Shown here in pieces: positions 62,095 through 64,000 of a DNA stretch of 64,000 nucleotides. The stretch spans positions 1,283,001-1,347,000 of the forward strand of contig JADJEA010000001.1 in NCBI GenBank assembly GCA_016702415.1, written 5' to 3'. The notes below the pieces were generated by a model that was not told the DNA's origin, made no database searches, and saw only the letters and a list, made by a program, of their open reading frames with translations. The stretch is from Nostocoides sp. Lineage in GTDB: Bacteria; Actinomycetota; Actinomycetes; Actinomycetales; Dermatophilaceae. Every line of letters begins with the position of its first letter. Position 1 is the stretch's first letter. The position numbers were made by a program, and so were the translations under genes.

Positions 62095-63240
62095 ATGCCC
62101 CGCAATATCTACGGTCCGGACCACGAGGCCTTCCGCGAATCCGTGCGGGAGTTCGTGGAGCGCACCCTCAAGCCGGTGGCCGAGCAGATGATCAAGGACA
62201 AGGTCATCGAGCGCGGCATCTGGATCGAGGCGGGGAAGCAGGGCTTCTTCGGCCTCAACATCCCGGAGGAGTTCGGCGGCGCCGGGATCGACGACTACCG
62301 CTTCAACGCCGTCTTCGGCGAAGAGGTCTCGAAGTTCACCGCGTCGGCCGCCTCGTGTTTCGGCATCCACGCCGACATCTGTGCGCCCTACATCACCCAC
62401 CTCGGCACGCAGGAGCAGAAGGAGCGCTGGCTGCCCGGCATCGCCTCCGGCGAGAAGATCATCGCCATCGGGATGACCGAGCCGTCGGGTGGCTCCGACC
62501 TCGCCGCGCTGAAGACCACCGCGGTCCGCGACGGCGATGTGTGGGTGCTCAACGGATCCAAGACCTTCATCACCAACGGCCACCAGTGCGACCTGGCCAT
62601 CGTCGCCGCGCGCACCGACCCGACCAAGGGCGCCAAGGGCATCTCGCTCTTCGTCCTCGAAGCCGACATGCCCGGCTTCACCAAGGGCAGCAAGCTCGAC
62701 AAGGTCGGACAGCCCGAGTCGGACACGTCGGAGCTCTTCTTCGAGAACGTCCGGGTTCCCGCCGGCAACCTCCTCGGCCCCGAAGGCATGGGCTTCATCG
62801 AGATGATGAAGCACCTCCCGCAGGAGCGCATCGGCGCGGCCGTCGGCAATCTCGCCAACGCCAAGCAGATCCTCGCCGAGACGATTCAGTACACCAAGGA
62901 CCGCAAGGCATTCGGCCAGCCGATCGGCACCTTCCAGTACAACAAGTTCAAGATCGCCGAGCTCGTCACGATGGTCGAGGTGGCCGAGGCGTATATCGAC
63001 GACTGTGTGTTGGCGCACACCGAGCACAAGCTCACGCCGGTCGACGCGGCCAAGGCGAAGTGGTGGTCCTCGCAGGTCCAGTGCGACGTCCTCGACGAGT
63101 GCGTCCAGCTGCACGGTGGCTACGGCTTCATGAACGAATACCGCGTCGCTCGGGCGTGGAAGGACGCGCGCGTCCACAAGATCTGGGCCGGCACCAACGA
63201 GATCATGAAGGAGCTCATCGGCCGGGACCTCGGCCTGTGA
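62095..63240 (+). CDS. Acyl-CoA dehydrogenase
   Basis: FAD-dependent dehydrogenase of 381 residues. GIDDYRFNAVFGEEVSKFTA, the substrate/FAD motif IGMTEPSGGSDLAALKTTAV, and the C-terminal QLHGGYGFMNEYRVARAWKD and IWAGTNEIMKELIGRDL. Glu in WAGTNEI is the catalytic base position of long-chain-type enzymes. It likely starts beta-oxidation of a fatty or branched acyl-CoA. It is controlled by the divergent TetR and followed, with GTGA overlap, by an SDR gene. Confidence 0.95.
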   Translation: MPRNIYGPDHEAFRESVREFVERTLKPVAEQMIKDKVIERGIWIEAGKQGFFGLNIPEEFGGAGIDDYRFNAVFGEEVSKFTASAASCFGIHADICAPYITHLGTQEQKERWLPGIASGEKIIAIGMTEPSGGSDLAALKTTAVRDGDVWVLNGSKTFITNGHQCDLAIVAARTDPTKGAKGISLFVLEADMPGFTKGSKLDKVGQPESDTSELFFENVRVPAGNLLGPEGMGFIEMMKHLPQERIGAAVGNLANAKQILAETIQYTKDRKAFGQPIGTFQYNKFKIAELVTMVEVAEAYIDDCVLAHTEHKLTPVDAAKAKWWSSQVQCDVLDECVQLHGGYGFMNEYRVARAWKDARVHKIWAGTNEIMKELIGRDLGL

Positions 63241-63995
63241 CGGGTCGGCACGACGGCGCTGTCGCGGTCGTGACTGGCGCCTCCCGAGGCATCGGCTTCG
63301 CGATCGCACAGCGCCTGGTGGCCGAGGGCGCGCGGGTGGTCATCACCGCCCGCAAACCCGAGCCGCTCGCCGAGGCGGTGGCCACGCTTGGTGGACCCGA
63401 CCACGCCAGCGGTGTGGCGGGTTTCACCTCGGTGGAGGCGCACCAGGAGGAGGTCCTCGCGAGGGCGGTCTCGGCATACGGCTCGGTGGATCTGTTGGTC
63501 AACAACACCGGGATCAACCCGGTCTACGGGCCCATCCTCGACACCCCCTTGGACGCTGCCCGCAAGATCATGGAGACCAACGTCCTGGCGGCCTTCGCGT
63601 GGACCCAGAAGGCCGTCGCGGCCGGGCTCGGCAGCGCTCGCCCCGGTGCCGTGGTCAATGTGGCGTCGGTGGCCGGGATCGGCGCCACCGGCGTGATCGG
63701 GATGTATGGCGTGTCGAAGGCGGCGCTGATCCACCTCACCCTGGAGATGGGTTACCAACTCGCTCCCGCGGTCCGCGTCAACGCCGTCGCTCCCGCGGTG
63801 GTCAAGACGAAGTTCGCCGAGGCGTTGTATGCCGCGGACGAGGCCAAGGCGGCCGCCCCCTATCCCATGAAACGTCTCGGTGTCCCGGACGACATCGCCG
63901 GGGCGGTGAGCTTCCTGCTCTCCGAGGATGCCGCGTGGATAACCGGGCAGACCCTGATCGTCGACGGCGGCGTCACGCTGAGCTCTGGGCTCTGA
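63237..63995 (+). CDS. SDR family oxidoreductase
   Basis: Short-chain dehydrogenase of 252 residues from GTG 63237. Cofactor motif VAVVTGASRGIGFAIAQRL, LLVNNTGINPVYGP, catalytic Ser in VVNVASVAGIGATG and YGVSKAALIHLTLEMG for Tyr/Lys. It ends GQTLIVDGGVTLSSGL. NNTG replaces the more common NNAG. Coupling to the acyl-CoA dehydrogenase suggests a 3-hydroxyacyl-CoA or 3-ketoacyl reductase role in the same pathway. Confidence 0.92.
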   Translation: MTGRHDGAVAVVTGASRGIGFAIAQRLVAEGARVVITARKPEPLAEAVATLGGPDHASGVAGFTSVEAHQEEVLARAVSAYGSVDLLVNNTGINPVYGPILDTPLDAARKIMETNVLAAFAWTQKAVAAGLGSARPGAVVNVASVAGIGATGVIGMYGVSKAALIHLTLEMGYQLAPAVRVNAVAPAVVKTKFAEALYAADEAKAAAPYPMKRLGVPDDIAGAVSFLLSEDAAWITGQTLIVDGGVTLSSGL

Positions 63996-64000
63996 CGCGG

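Overview
This is a 64 kb piece of a high-GC (roughly 70%) actinobacterial chromosome. The gene orders prfB-ftsE-ftsX-M23 hydrolase-smpB(-ssrA) and clpS-DUF2017-murI-MBL-rph-rdgB, the GTG starts, the ATGA/GTGA start-stop overlaps and the absence of a prfB recoding site point to Actinomycetota. Micrococcales, perhaps the Intrasporangiaceae/Dermatophilaceae group, is my best but unproven guess.

Layout. 1-5.4 kb: polyol uptake and catabolism operon (ABC binding protein, two permeases, long-chain polyol dehydrogenase, xylulokinase). 5.5-13.1 kb: alpha/beta hydrolase, then prfB, ftsEX, a coiled-coil M23 cell-wall hydrolase, smpB and a DUF2207 membrane protein. 13.3-18.9 kb: accessory block on the minus strand between smpB and ssrA, holding a four-gene lipoprotein/adaptor/ATPase/permease exporter with a small secreted peptide gene in front, an RsiV-like secreted protein and an HNH nuclease lipoprotein. 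18.95-19.3 kb: tmRNA. 19.4-23.3 kb: small membrane and secreted proteins, YqgE, DUF3039 and an M43 metalloprotease. 23.4-29.3 kb: Lrp regulator, hppD, then an array of ~190 bp hairpin-rich repeats interrupted by an IS1634-like element that itself carries an ISL3-family element with an 8 bp target duplication. 29.3-38.1 kb: acyltransferase, SDR, aminotransferase, RDD protein, thioesterase, and the rest of the homogentisate (tyrosine) pathway (fahA, unknown gene, hmgA). 38.2-42.2 kb: the clpS-murI-rph-rdgB block. 42.3-52.9 kb: YceI, four tRNAs, bcp, GroES-like, YbaK, CopC, orn, PrsW, an M20 amidohydrolase and an ABC-2 exporter. 53-64 kb: phosphoesterase, a pair of dynamin-like GTPases, SSB, EttA, GNAT, TetR and an acyl-CoA dehydrogenase/SDR pair.

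The strongest unexplained signal is a short word, GTATGCCG/CGGCATAC. I count about 92 copies of its 7-mer core (44 in one orientation, 48 in the other) where base composition predicts about 6-7. It is absent from the IS/repeat block. Its density, lack of strand bias and spread through genes and intergenic DNA resemble DNA uptake sequences of Neisseriaceae and Pasteurellaceae more than Chi or KOPS. The second candidate is the peptide export cassette at 13.3-16.9 kb.

Several well-conserved genes (polyol permease, hppD, aminotransferase, rph, probably orn) each carry one single-base frameshift in a G/C run. I read most of these as sequencing errors rather than gene loss.
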